A model generated the notes under the pieces. That model was not told where the DNA came from, searched no databases, and saw only the letters and a program-made list of their open reading frames with translations. The translations under genes were made by a program, and so were the position numbers. A DNA stretch of 64,000 nucleotides, taken from Actinomadura spongiicola. Its GTDB lineage: Bacteria > Actinomycetota > Actinomycetes > Streptosporangiales > Streptosporangiaceae. The stretch is from NCBI RefSeq assembly GCF_003432485.1, contig NZ_QVNQ01000004.1, forward strand, positions 682,001-746,000, read 5' to 3'. Numbering within the stretch: the first letter of the stretch is position 1; every line of letters begins with the position of its first letter. Shown here one piece after another: positions 26,003 to 36,740 of this stretch.

Positions 26003-26983
26003 ATGACCGGAAGCGATGGCGCGGCACTCGCCGGCGATCTGCCGCACTGCCTGTCGGGCGCGGCGACGTCGGCGCGGCGCGCGGAGGCACGGGCGCGGCG
26101 AACCCATCCGCTCGTGCTCTGGTACGGCCCGACGTACGGGGTGATGGAACGCGTCGCCGACGGCTGGATGATGTCCGGGATGGAGCGGATGACGCCGCAG
26201 GACGCCCGTGACTCCCTCGCCTGGTGGTTCCGGAACATGGCCCGGAACCCCGGGACGCCCGAGGCGCACCGCCCGCGGTACCGGGAGGGCGCGGCGTTCC
26301 TCGAACGCGGCCGCCCCGACGAGCTCACCGTCGCCGGGCGCGTGTTCCGCGTCGTCCGCGCCGACCGGTTCTGCCGCTTCGGCGTGGACGGACCCGAAAC
26401 GCCGCGGCCCACCGACCCCGACGACCTGCCCGAGCCGCGCACCCGCCGCGACGCCCGCCGGTTCGACCACGGGCTGCTGCCGCCCGCGTACGCGCCCGGG
26501 TCGCCGGAGCTGCTCGGCGAGCGGTGGGAGACGGTCCCCGACGGGCCGCTCGTGCCGCCCGAGGTGACCCGCGACGCCCGCCGGGCGCTCAGCACCCACC
26601 CGGGCATCGCCCGGCTCGCCGTCCGGTTCGCCGCCGCCGAGCGGGAGAACGGGACGTGGCCGCCGCACGGCCCGTTCCTGCACAGCCCCGCGTCCGTCCG
26701 CGACCATCTGGCCACCTATTTCGACACGATCGTGCCGATGATGCTGCCGTCGTCCCCGGACGTGCTCGCCGAGTACCGGGGCGCCGCCGACCTGCTCCGC
26801 GACGGGACGCGACGCACCGAGCTGACCGTCCTCGGACGTCGTTTCCGCATCATCCGCGTCGAGTACGTCGTCCGTGTCGGGCCGGACGGGCCGGAGCGTC
26901 CCCGCCCGTCCGACTACGACCCCGAGGAGCCCCTCACCGGCGAGCCCGAGGGCGCGCACGACCTCATCGACGACGACTGGTGA
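26003..26983 (+). CDS. DUF5954 family protein
   Basis: 326 residues of an actinomycete-restricted family of unknown function. Recognisable segments are LVLWYGPTYGVMERVADGW, AHRPRYREGAAFLERG, RVFRVVRADRFCRFGVDGPE and, in a similar second half, YRGAADLLRDGTRRTELTVL with RRFRIIRVEYVVRVGPDGPE. The two halves look like a duplication of one unit. The ATG follows ACGT with no obvious ribosome site. Confidence 0.7.
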   Translation: MTGSDGAALAGDLPHCLSGAATSARRAEARARRTHPLVLWYGPTYGVMERVADGWMMSGMERMTPQDARDSLAWWFRNMARNPGTPEAHRPRYREGAAFLERGRPDELTVAGRVFRVVRADRFCRFGVDGPETPRPTDPDDLPEPRTRRDARRFDHGLLPPAYAPGSPELLGERWETVPDGPLVPPEVTRDARRALSTHPGIARLAVRFAAAERENGTWPPHGPFLHSPASVRDHLATYFDTIVPMMLPSSPDVLAEYRGAADLLRDGTRRTELTVLGRRFRIIRVEYVVRVGPDGPERPRPSDYDPEEPLTGEPEGAHDLIDDDW

Positions 26984-27002
26984 GTCGGCGGGTGAGGGGC
27001 GG

Positions 27003-27572
27003 GTGAGAGGTTTCGCGCGGCGCGAGTTCCAGCTCGTCCTGCTCCGCCGGATGGCCGACTACCAGCCGGGTCTCGTGGAGAGCGCGATGCGCGAGCTGGG
27101 CGCGTCCCGTACGGAGATGCGGGAGGTCAACGCCCGGTGGCAGCGCGTCGTCCGGTCCCGGACGTTCCCACCCGGGCGGCGCCGCTACGAGACCGTCCTC
27201 GGCCCGCCCGCCGCCGTCGAGCGGCGCCCGGTCGGCCCGTCGGTGACGTGCGAGGTCGCGTGGTGGCCGCCGTTTCCGCTGTGGCCGGGCCTGCGCTTCG
27301 AGATCATGGTGGGGCTGGACGGCTCGGTCGCGCACGAGTGGCTCGTCCGCGACGACGGCGTCCCCGTCCCGCGCCTGGACACGGTCGCCGACATCACGCC
27401 CTGGTCCTGCGTCGTCGGCGACGTCGACACGCGCTTCGGATCGGTCGCCCACCAGGACGGCGAGGCCCCGAGCCGCTGGCACACCACGTTCCGCGCCTCC
27501 GACGGCGCCTCCGAGTCCACCTACGTGGCGCATTTCGTGTGGGGCCTGGTCCAGACGGTCGAGTCCGTCTAA
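27003..27572 (+). CDS. Hypothetical protein
   Basis: 189 residues, not recognised. It is soluble, with a helical start ([20 protein letters not shown]) and a Trp-rich strand region ([37 protein letters not shown]). GTG at 27003 follows GAGGGG and lies 20 nt after the DUF5954 stop, so the two are probably co-transcribed. Confidence 0.65.
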   Translation: MRGFARREFQLVLLRRMADYQPGLVESAMRELGASRTEMREVNARWQRVVRSRTFPPGRRRYETVLGPPAAVERRPVGPSVTCEVAWWPPFPLWPGLRFEIMVGLDGSVAHEWLVRDDGVPVPRLDTVADITPWSCVVGDVDTRFGSVAHQDGEAPSRWHTTFRASDGASESTYVAHFVWGLVQTVESV

Positions 27573-27703
27573 CGGGCCGCGCCGCGGCCTCCTCCTCCGG
27601 AAAACCCTTCGCGCCCGCACGCCCCGCGCGGTTACGGTGCGGAAGCCGCATAAACGATCTTGTATTGCGGCGGTCGTCATCAGAGAGAAGAGGAGGATCC
27701 CCG

Positions 27704-29731
<2,028 letters not shown>

Positions 29732-29741
29732 CCGGTGGCAC

Positions 29742-29770
29742 GGACGGCGGGGACACGGTCCCCGCCGTCC
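29742..29770. terminator. Terminator of the EF-G gene
   Basis: A perfect 13-bp stem (GGACGGCGGGGAC and complement) around a 3-nt loop, 10 nt after the EF-G stop. Confidence 0.75.
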
Positions 29771-29873
29771 CGCCGGGCGGGCGGCCGAAGCGCGGCACCA
29801 CGGCGCCCGAGAAACCGCTAGTCTCGGCCGGGTCGGGGCACCCGGCCCCGGAGACCGCGAGGGGGTTGCGCTG

Positions 29874-31208
29874 GTGTTCGAGTCCGTGCTCGTGGCGAAC
29901 CGCGGCGAGATCGCCGGCCGGATCGTCCACACCGCCCGCGCGATGGGCGTCAAGGCCATCGCCGTGTACGCGGACGCCGACGCCGACCTGCCGTTCGTCG
30001 CCGAGGCGGACGAGGCCATCCTCATCGGCCCCGCCGACCCCGCCCGCAGCTACCTGAACGTCCCGGCGATCCTGGAGGCCGCGCACCGCACGAACGCGCA
30101 GGCCGTCCACCCCGGCTGCGGATACCTCGCCGAGAACGCCGACCTCGCCCGGGCCGTCGTCGACCGCGGCCTCCACTGGATCGGTCCGCCGCCGCTCACC
30201 GTCGCCCGGATGAGCGACAAGATCAACGCCCGGAACCTGATGAAGGAGGCGGGCCTTCCCGTCGCCCCCGGCGTGTGGGAGCCCGTCCCGGACGTCGAGA
30301 CCGCCGTCGAGGAGGCCGAGCGCATCGGCTACCCGGTGATGGTGAAACCCGCCGCCGGCGCGGGCGGCGTCGGCCTCGCCGCCGCCCACGACGAGACGAC
30401 GCTGCGCGCCGCGTACGCCATGGCCCGCGCCGACGCCGAACACGTCTTCGGGCAGGGCGACATCCTGCTCGAACGGTACGTGGCGGGCGCCCGGCACGTC
30501 GAGGTGCAGATCCTCGGCCTCGCCGACGGCGCCGTCGTCGCGCTCGGCGAACGGGACTGCTCCGTCCAGCTCGGCCGCCAGAAGATCGCCGGGGAGACCC
30601 CGTCGCCGGGTGTCGCCGCGCCGCTGCGCGAGCGGATGCTCGCCGCCGCCGTCCACGCGGCCGAGACGGTCGGCCACCGCGGCGCCGGCACCGTCGAGTT
30701 CCTCGTCGACCCCGCCGCGCAGGAGTACTACTTCCTGGAGATGAACACCCGGCTCACCACCGAGCACCCGATCACCGAACTCGTCACCGGAATCGACCTC
30801 GTCGAGCAGCAGTTCCGCGTCGCCGCCGGCGAACCCGTGTCCTTCACGGACGCGGCCCCGCACGGACACGCCATCGAGTTCCGCGTCCACGCCGAACACG
30901 GGTCCGCTCCCTCACCTGAGGAGATCAAGGTGTGGGAGGAGCCCGTCGGCGACGGCATCCGCATCGACGCCGGGTACGCCGAGGGCAACACCGTCACCGC
31001 GCACTACGACTCGCTGCTCGCGAAGCTGTCCGTCCACGGCGACGACCGCGCCCACGCCCTGCGCCGGGCCCGCGCCGCCCTCGACGCGTTCCGCATCGAG
31101 GGGCCGCGCACCAACCTGCCGTTCCTGAGCGCACTCCTGGACCATCCCGAATTCGCGGCCGGAACCTACGACACCGCCATCGTGGAACGCATGAACGGCC
31201 ACCGATGA
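29874..31208 (+). CDS. Atypical biotin carboxylase-like ATP-grasp protein
   Basis: 444 residues, full length for a stand-alone biotin carboxylase: N-terminal VLVANRGEIAGRI, HPGCGYLAENADLA, ATP-grasp ERDCSVQ and EMNTR...EHPITELVTGIDLVEQ, and C-terminal GNTVTAHYDSLLAKL. Several normally fixed positions differ: the glycine loop is GAGGVG rather than GGGGKG/RG, and the segment after EMNTR is LTTEHP rather than IQVEHP. The catalytic Glu and a C-terminal Arg remain. No carboxyltransferase or BCCP gene is adjacent. Its stop overlaps a BsaP-like gene (ATGA), tying it to biotin. GTG at 29874 follows GAGGGGG. Confidence 0.8.
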   Translation: MFESVLVANRGEIAGRIVHTARAMGVKAIAVYADADADLPFVAEADEAILIGPADPARSYLNVPAILEAAHRTNAQAVHPGCGYLAENADLARAVVDRGLHWIGPPPLTVARMSDKINARNLMKEAGLPVAPGVWEPVPDVETAVEEAERIGYPVMVKPAAGAGGVGLAAAHDETTLRAAYAMARADAEHVFGQGDILLERYVAGARHVEVQILGLADGAVVALGERDCSVQLGRQKIAGETPSPGVAAPLRERMLAAAVHAAETVGHRGAGTVEFLVDPAAQEYYFLEMNTRLTTEHPITELVTGIDLVEQQFRVAAGEPVSFTDAAPHGHAIEFRVHAEHGSAPSPEEIKVWEEPVGDGIRIDAGYAEGNTVTAHYDSLLAKLSVHGDDRAHALRRARAALDAFRIEGPRTNLPFLSALLDHPEFAAGTYDTAIVERMNGHR

Positions 31209-31444
31209 CCGACCCGCAGGACCACCCCGTCGCCCCCTACTGCGACCGCTGCGGAGAACCCACCGCGACCTCAGACCACACCACCTGCCGCGCCGCCCGC
31301 GAACTGGAACCGCCCCGCTACTGCCCCCACTGCCGCCGCCGCATGATCGTCCAAGTCAGCCCACTGGCCTGGACGGCCCACTGCACCTGTTCATTCAATC
31401 TCGATCAGGGCTGCTCGCCTGGCGGCTCGCAACCCTGCTCGTGA
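31205..31444 (+). CDS. bsaP: BsaP-like biotin synthase auxiliary protein
   Basis: 79 residues with three Cys clusters: YCDRCGEP (13,16), TTCR (28), YCPHCRRRM (40,43) then VQVSPLAWTAHC (60). This resembles actinobacterial BsaP, a small Fe-S/zinc-type partner that supports biotin synthase, and bioB itself is 2.4 kb away. The gene is coupled to the biotin carboxylase-like gene. The C-terminal segment after TAHC (SFNLDQGCSPGGSQPCS) looks unrelated and runs into repeat-like DNA, so the native tail may have been altered. The assignment is from memory of the family. Confidence 0.6.
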   Translation: MTDPQDHPVAPYCDRCGEPTATSDHTTCRAARELEPPRYCPHCRRRMIVQVSPLAWTAHCTCSFNLDQGCSPGGSQPCS

Positions 31445-31447
31445 TTG

Positions 31448-31528
31448 TGCGAGCGCTGCATCGCTTCGCGATCTGGTCAAGGAGGCTCACCTTCGGCGTC
31501 GCCTCCTCGACCAGTTAACGCGCTCGCG
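31448..31528. repeat. Intergenic inverted-repeat element, copy C
   Basis: 81 bp bounded by TGCGAGCGC and GCGCTCGCG, sharing the GCTGCATCGCTTCG left part with two other copies at 43.2 and 56.4 kb. The interior forms a long hairpin (CTGGTC-AGGAGGC with complement). Confidence 0.55.
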
Positions 31529-31554
31529 CGGTGGCCGACGTTTCTGACAGGCCC

Positions 31555-32058
31555 CTAGAGCTTGAGCGTGTATGTCAGGAGGTTGACCCCTGGCTCTACC
31601 TCCCAGTCGCGGTCGGGGGTGCGGACGAATCCCATGCGCTCGTACATGCGGTGCGCCTGCGTCATGTTCGGCTGGGTCGACAGCCGGAGTCCGGTGAGCC
31701 CGGCCGCGCGGGCCCGGTCCACGCAGGCCCGCACCAGGGCCCGTCCGAGGCCGTGGCCGCGCGCCTTGTCCAGGACGGCGAGCATCCGGAACTCCGCCTC
31801 GTCCGGCCCGGCCAGCGCCGCGTAGGGGCTGCCGGGCGGGCAGTACGTCACGGCCCCGCCGATCTCGCCGCCGATCTCGGCGACGAGCAGCTCCGACTCG
31901 GCGGCGCGGCTTGCGGTGTCCCGGAGCTTGCTTATGTAGGGCGACGTGGGCGACATCAGCCCGCCGCCGACATAGACCTCCACGGTCAGCTCACCGATGA
32001 GGTCGTACTCGTCCGCCCGCGCCGCCCGGACGACCACCTCACCGTCCGAATACGACAT
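31555..32058 (-). CDS. GNAT-family N-acetyltransferase
   Basis: 167 residues from ATG at 32058. GNAT core: EFRMLAVLDKARGHGLGRAL (motif A acetyl-CoA loop in GHGLGRA), LRLSTQPNMTQAHRMYERMG (motif B) and a C-terminal strand. It transfers an acetyl group to an amine; the substrate is unknown. ORF continuation to 32130 exists, but the extra residues (MRSRQDGCSCIH) look non-coding. Confidence 0.85.
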   Translation of the reverse strand: MSYSDGEVVVRAARADEYDLIGELTVEVYVGGGLMSPTSPYISKLRDTASRAAESELLVAEIGGEIGGAVTYCPPGSPYAALAGPDEAEFRMLAVLDKARGHGLGRALVRACVDRARAAGLTGLRLSTQPNMTQAHRMYERMGFVRTPDRDWEVEPGVNLLTYTLKL

Positions 32059-32148
32059 CGTTCCTATGTCACCACTTCCCTTGTGCACAGGAAAGTGTAT
32101 GCATGAACAACCGTCTTGCCTTGATCGCACCCGGCGGGAGCGCGAGAT

Positions 32149-32961
32149 CTAGATGACGTCCTGACAGGTGGACTCGGCGGGCAGGAGAGGGCGGAGCCGC
32201 ACGGAGTACGTCTTGCCCTCGCTGCGCCAGACGGTGTCGGGCGCAGTGGCGGGGAGCTTCGACGCCGGGACGACCGTGCAGAGGGCGCCCGCCGCCTCCT
32301 CGCCCCTGGCGAGCGGGGCGAGGGGCCAGTTCTTGACCTTGGCGCCGCCGCTGGTCTCGCCCGCCAGGACGGCCGTCTTCTCCGGCCGGTACGGCTTGGG
32401 CGGTGCGGCCTGGTCGGACGCGGGCCAGGAACGCGGGTCGAGCCGCTTGAGGAACCTCGCCTCCGGGGCGCTCGCGGACTCGGACCCGGGCTGGATGACA
32501 CGGGTCGTGGCGTCGCCCATCGTGATCTCGGCGATGATCGCGTCCATGATCCGGTCGGAGCCGACGGTGTGGGAGCGGCCCAGACCGGCGTCGCGGGCCT
32601 CGTCGAGGAGCCGCCGGAGCGCCTCCGGCTTGAGCCGGTACTCCGTCAGCTCGTACTGCGGCGGGCCGGACGACACGACCGCGCGTCCGGTGGAGAACAG
32701 GGAGAACTCCGGGACGCTGCCGGGGCCGCCGAGCCCGGCGATACCGCCGGTCTCGCGCCAACGCAGGACGAGCTTCTCTTCGGCGGGGGAGTCCTTGGCG
32801 GGGGACCCGGTCGTGGGAACCGTGGCGGACGTGGCGGGTGCGGAGGACGACGGCCCGGCCGTCTCGGAGCCGTCGCCGCAGGAGGTCAACGCCGCGCAGG
32901 CCGCGACGGCCACGGCGGCGAACGCCGGCACCCGGTGGGAGCGTGTGTGTGAACCGGCCAT
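32149..32961 (-). CDS. Putative lipoprotein of unknown function
   Basis: 270 residues. The signal peptide ends in lipobox ALTSC (about residue 28), followed by a Ser/Thr/Pro-rich linker. The mature domain begins LVLRWRETGGIAGLGGPGSV and contains YRLKPEALRRLLDEARDAGLG and STCQDVI at the end, with two Cys that may pair. It resembles actinobacterial lipoproteins with no assigned role. It is divergent from bioD. Confidence 0.7.
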   Translation of the reverse strand: MAGSHTRSHRVPAFAAVAVAACAALTSCGDGSETAGPSSSAPATSATVPTTGSPAKDSPAEEKLVLRWRETGGIAGLGGPGSVPEFSLFSTGRAVVSSGPPQYELTEYRLKPEALRRLLDEARDAGLGRSHTVGSDRIMDAIIAEITMGDATTRVIQPGSESASAPEARFLKRLDPRSWPASDQAAPPKPYRPEKTAVLAGETSGGAKVKNWPLAPLARGEEAAGALCTVVPASKLPATAPDTVWRSEGKTYSVRLRPLLPAESTCQDVI

Positions 32962-33050
32962 GACTCTTGGACGCTCCACCGCGCCGCCCGGTTCCGCGTG
33001 GTTCCGCCGGGGGAGGGGATGCGGGCGTCGTGGCCGTGCCGGGGCCGCGC

Positions 33051-33056
33051 TAGTGT
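33051..33056 (+). promoter_or_regulatory. Candidate -10 box for a leaderless bioD transcript
   Basis: TAGTGT ends 8 nt before the bioD GTG, and no ribosome-binding sequence is seen in between, as in leaderless actinobacterial mRNAs. Confidence 0.4.
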
Positions 33057-33064
33057 GCCGCCTT

Positions 33065-33790
33065 GTGAGTGTGCTCGTGGTGACCGGGACGTGTACGGGT
33101 GTCGGCAAGACCGTCGTCACCGCGGCATTGGCAGCGGTCGCCGCCGCGCGGGGCGCGTCCGTCGCGGTCGTCAAACCCGGCCAGACCGGTGTCGGCGTCG
33201 GGGAGCCCGGTGACGTGGACGAGGTCCGGCGCCTCGCCGCCGTCGACGACGTGCACGAGCTGGCCCGATTCCCCGACCCGCTGTCGCCCGCCGCGGCGGC
33301 CCGGCGCGCCGGTCTCCCGCCCGTCCGGCTGGCCGACGCGGCGAACCGCGTCCGGGACCTGTCCGGCGACCGTCGCCTGGTGCTGGTCGAGGGCGCGGGA
33401 GGTCTCCTCGTCCGCTACGACGAGGAGGGCGCCACGATCGCGGACCTGGCGCACGAGGTCGGCGCCGCCGCCGTCGTCGTGACCCGTCCCGACCTCGGCA
33501 CCCTCAACCACACGGCGCTGACGCTGGAGGCGATGGCGCACCGCGGCGTCGAACTCGCGGGCGTCGTCGTCGGCGCGTGGCCGGACGACCCGGACCTCGC
33601 GATGCGCAGCAACATCCGCGACCTGGAGACCATCGCGGCCCGGCCGCTGTCGGGCGTTCTACCGGCGGGGGCGGGCGCGCTCGACCCGGCGGAGTTCCTC
33701 CTGACCGCGCACCGCGGCCTGGCCCCCTCGTTCGGCGGCGCGTTCGACCCCGCCGAGTTCCGCGACCGTCACGGCCCCGACAAGGAGTAA
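33065..33790 (+). CDS. bioD: Dethiobiotin synthetase
   Basis: Converts 7,8-diaminopelargonate, CO2 and ATP to dethiobiotin, the third step of the biotin pathway. 241 residues with P-loop VTGTCTGVGKT, VVKPGQTG (substrate/phosphate Lys), LVEGAGGLL and VVVTRPDLGTLNH. GTG at 33065 places the P-loop at the N terminus, as usual for BioD. It lies 3 nt before bioB, so the pair is an operon. Confidence 0.92.
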   Translation: MSVLVVTGTCTGVGKTVVTAALAAVAAARGASVAVVKPGQTGVGVGEPGDVDEVRRLAAVDDVHELARFPDPLSPAAAARRAGLPPVRLADAANRVRDLSGDRRLVLVEGAGGLLVRYDEEGATIADLAHEVGAAAVVVTRPDLGTLNHTALTLEAMAHRGVELAGVVVGAWPDDPDLAMRSNIRDLETIAARPLSGVLPAGAGALDPAEFLLTAHRGLAPSFGGAFDPAEFRDRHGPDKE

Positions 33791-33793
33791 CAC

Positions 33794-34789
33794 GTGACCG
33801 ACATCCTCGAAGTCGCCCGCCGCCAGGTTTTGGACGAGGGAACGGGACTGTCCGCCGAGCAGGTCCTGGAGTGCCTCACCCTCCCCGACGACCGGCTGGA
33901 GGCCCTGCTCGCCGTCGCCCACGAGGTGCGGATGCGGTGGTGCGGGCCGGAGGTCGAGGTCGAGGGCATCGTGTCGTTGAAGACCGGCGGCTGCCCCGAG
34001 GACTGCCATTTCTGCTCGCAGTCCGGCAGGTTCGAATCACCGGTCCGATCGGTGTGGCTGAACATCCCGGACCTGGTCGAGGCGGCGAAGGAGACCGCGC
34101 GGACCGGCGCGACCGAGTTCTGCATCGTCGCGGCCGTCCGCGGCCCCGACGAACGGCTGATGGCCCAGGTCCGCGACGGCATCACCGCCATCAACGACGC
34201 CGTGGAGATCAACATCGCGTGTTCGCTCGGAATGCTCACCCAGGAGCAGGTGGACGAGCTGGCCGCGATGGGCGTCCACCGCTACAACCACAACCTGGAG
34301 ACGGCCCGCTCCCACTTCCCGAACGTCGTCACCACCCACACGTGGGAGGAACGCTGGGACACGCTCCGCATGGTGAAGGACGCCGGAATGGAGGTGTGCT
34401 GCGGCGGCATCGTCGGCATGGGCGAATCGGTCGAGCAGCGCGCCGAGTTCGCCGGTCAGCTCGCCGAACTGGACCCCGACGAGGTTCCGCTGAACTTCCT
34501 CGCCCCGCGTCCCGGCACCCCGTTCGCCGACTTCCCGCTGGTCGAGGGCACCGAGGCGCTGAAGACGATCGCCGCGTTCCGCCTCGCCCTGCCCCGCACC
34601 ATCCTCCGCTACGCGGGCGGCCGTGAACTCACCCTCGGCGACCTCGGCACCCGCGACGGAATGCTCGGCGGCATCAACGCCCTCATCGTCGGCAACTACC
34701 TCACCACCCTCGGCCGCCCCGCCGCCAAGGACCTGGAACTCCTCAGCACGCTGAAAATGCCCATCAAGGCCCTCAGCCAGACCCTGTGA
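33794..34789 (+). CDS. bioB: Biotin synthase
   Basis: Radical-SAM enzyme that inserts sulfur into dethiobiotin. 331 residues, with the [4Fe-4S] triad Cys67-x3-Cys71-x2-Cys74 in [14 protein letters not shown]. Other family features are [39 protein letters not shown] and GNYLTT. It follows bioD by 3 nt. An auxiliary protein (BsaP-like) is encoded at 31.2 kb. Confidence 0.95.
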   Translation: MTDILEVARRQVLDEGTGLSAEQVLECLTLPDDRLEALLAVAHEVRMRWCGPEVEVEGIVSLKTGGCPEDCHFCSQSGRFESPVRSVWLNIPDLVEAAKETARTGATEFCIVAAVRGPDERLMAQVRDGITAINDAVEINIACSLGMLTQEQVDELAAMGVHRYNHNLETARSHFPNVVTTHTWEERWDTLRMVKDAGMEVCCGGIVGMGESVEQRAEFAGQLAELDPDEVPLNFLAPRPGTPFADFPLVEGTEALKTIAAFRLALPRTILRYAGGRELTLGDLGTRDGMLGGINALIVGNYLTTLGRPAAKDLELLSTLKMPIKALSQTL

Positions 34790-34825
34790 CCCTCATGGTG
34801 AGCACGTGGCCCGTCAGCCGCGCGT

Positions 34826-35083
34826 TCACACGATATGGATCATCCGCTCCCGGATGATGCGACGAAGGTGGTAGAGCACGGTCTTGCCGTCGACGCCTTC
34901 GGCCCAGGAGATGCCGACCTCGGTGAGTTTCCCCTCGTCCTGATGATCGAGGACCTCGATGCTGGCTTCCTCTGGCAGGAAGAGGTGTTCCCGGACCTCT
35001 TCGGCGGTCATGTCGCGGGGGTCCTTGGGGTAGACCACACCATGAACGACAATCTTGGTCCGTTGGTCGACCGTCGTGGCCAT
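34826..35083 (-). CDS. Hypothetical small protein
   Basis: 85 residues from ATG at 35083, with DQRTKIVVHGVVYPKDPRDM, an EEVREHLFLPEEASIE helix and an Ile/Arg-rich end. Not recognised. An upstream TTG (35134) would extend it and overlap the Uma2 gene. The two minus-strand genes probably form one unit. Confidence 0.55.
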   Translation of the reverse strand: MATTVDQRTKIVVHGVVYPKDPRDMTAEEVREHLFLPEEASIEVLDHQDEGKLTEVGISWAEGVDGKTVLYHLRRIIRERMIHIV

Positions 35084-35112
35084 GGGGGGAATCCTGGCCG
35101 CTGCTTCCTGCT

Positions 35113-35781
35113 CTACTTCTTCCACGGCTGCCAACGCCTAGTCTCGATCTCGACGTTGAACGGCTCCGGCAACTGGATCGTCTCGCCGAACTCCCACGAC
35201 TCCCGATGTAGGTAAGCGCCCGTGGAGCGGTCTGGGATGCAGTAGAGGGTCGTCTTGGCCTCCTTCGGTGATCGATCGACGAGAAGGTAGTAGGGGATCT
35301 CGACTTGGGCGTAGCGGGACCATTTGTTGGGTTCCGCCAGTCGGCGCCCGCTTGTCGGTGGGCGGTCCTGTTCGGAGTTGCCGGGCGAGGTGACTTCGAC
35401 CACCATCTCGATCTCGTCAGGCGACAGCCCGAAAGCGTCGGCGTTGGCGGCCGCTTTCAGCACGTCCGCCGCCAGAACGACGAGATCGGGGATCGCGGAC
35501 TTGCCCGCCGTCTCTCGCCACAGGTTGACGACCTGCGTGGGCACCCATGGGACGTCGCGGTCCCTCGACGGGGCGGTCGTCAACGCCGTGCTGATGTCGG
35601 TGAGAATCCCTGCATGCGCCACGGTCGGTGCCGGTGACACGACGATCTGACCCCCGATGATCTCGACCCGTATACCTTCGTACGGAAGATCGAGAAGGTC
35701 CTCCACTTCGCCGCGCACCCACATGTCCCACAGGGTGTTGTCGGACAGGTCGTCAAGGTTGAAAACCAAGGTCTCCGCCAC
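35113..35781 (-). CDS. Uma2/DUF820 family putative endonuclease
   Basis: 222 residues of the Uma2 PD-(D/E)XK fold: RVEIIGGQIVVSPAPTVAHA, SAIPDLVVLAADVLKAA, MVVEVTSPGNSEQDRP and YAQVEIPYYLLVDR match the usual E-GG, PD and E-x-K regions. Uma2 families are abundant in actinomycetes and have unclear function. GTG at 35781 (VAETLVFN) is chosen over a much longer open frame that overlaps the dasR 3' region. Confidence 0.75.
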   Translation of the reverse strand: MAETLVFNLDDLSDNTLWDMWVRGEVEDLLDLPYEGIRVEIIGGQIVVSPAPTVAHAGILTDISTALTTAPSRDRDVPWVPTQVVNLWRETAGKSAIPDLVVLAADVLKAAANADAFGLSPDEIEMVVEVTSPGNSEQDRPPTSGRRLAEPNKWSRYAQVEIPYYLLVDRSPKEAKTTLYCIPDRSTGAYLHRESWEFGETIQLPEPFNVEIETRRWQPWKK

Positions 35782-35899
35782 GTTCTGCGACCTTTCCCTC
35801 ACGATCTGCTCCCGGTCATCGTAGAGAAGGTTTGTACTCAGCGTAGCCAGATCCTTCGAACTTGTGGTCGAAAATCTGGACGCGGTGGGCTGGCCGGGG

Positions 35900-36703
35900 T
35901 CAGCGGCGGAGGCGGGTGACGAACTTGTAGCGGTCGCCTCGGTAGAGGGACTGGGCCCACTCGACGGGCTGGCCCGTGGTGTCGAAGGCGTGCCGGGAGA
36001 GCAGCAGCATGGGGAGGCCGACGTCCACGCCGAGGAGTTGCGCGTCGTGGGGGGTGGCGAGGACGGTCTCGATCGTCTCCTCGGCCTCGGTGAGGTGGAC
36101 GTCGTAGGCGGTGGCGAGCGTCTCGTACAGGGAGCGGTGGCGGGGGAGTTCGCGGCGCAGGCCGGGGAAGCGGCGGGCCGGCAGGTGCGAGGTGTCGATG
36201 GACATGGCCTCGCCGTCGGCGAGGCGGAGCCGGTGGACGCGCAGGACACGGCCGCCGGGGCGGATGGCGAGGAGGGTGGCGAGGCGTTCGTCGGCGCTGA
36301 CGTAGCCGGCGTCCAGGATGCGGGTCTCGGGGCGGAGCCCGTGGTGCCGCATGTCCTCGGTGTAACTGACGAGCTGGAGTTCCTGCGACACCTTCGGCTT
36401 GGCGACGAAGGTGCCCTTGCCCTGGATGCGTTGCAGGCGCCCCTCGACGACGAGTTCGGTGAGGGCCTGGCGGACGGTCGTACGGGACGTCTCGTACTTC
36501 TCGGCGAGAGCCCGTTCGGGAGGCAGCGGACTGCCCGGGGGAAGCGACTGGATCAGCTCGACCAGAAGCTCTTTGAGTTTGTAGTACTTGGGAATGCGGG
36601 GTGCCTGGTTCGGGTGGCGTTTCCCGACGTCACCCAGCGGCACCCGGTCGTACCCGTGCTCGAATCCGCCCCCGTGCCGGGGCCCGCCCCTGACCTCCGT
36701 CAC
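35900..36703 (-). CDS. dasR: GntR/HutC-family regulator, DasR-like
   Basis: 267 residues very similar to Streptomyces Das[35 protein letters not shown] (GntR HTH), [31 protein letters not shown] and C-terminal [18 protein letters not shown] of the UTRA domain. In the family it senses phosphorylated amino sugars and represses chitin/GlcNAc and antibiotic genes. No palindromic dre-like site or amino-sugar gene is recognised nearby. The GTG start at 36703 is followed by a ~35-residue N-terminal extension. Confidence 0.88.
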   Translation of the reverse strand: MTEVRGGPRHGGGFEHGYDRVPLGDVGKRHPNQAPRIPKYYKLKELLVELIQSLPPGSPLPPERALAEKYETSRTTVRQALTELVVEGRLQRIQGKGTFVAKPKVSQELQLVSYTEDMRHHGLRPETRILDAGYVSADERLATLLAIRPGGRVLRVHRLRLADGEAMSIDTSHLPARRFPGLRRELPRHRSLYETLATAYDVHLTEAEETIETVLATPHDAQLLGVDVGLPMLLLSRHAFDTTGQPVEWAQSLYRGDRYKFVTRLRR

Positions 36704-36740
36704 GGCATCTCCTCACGTTCATCACCGGTTTTCCCCGATG

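Noticed and set aside
34026-34040. GGTTCGAATC-like sequence resembling a tRNA T-arm
   Set aside because: It lies inside the well-supported bioB gene, encoding GRFESP, with no acceptor or anticodon arms around it.
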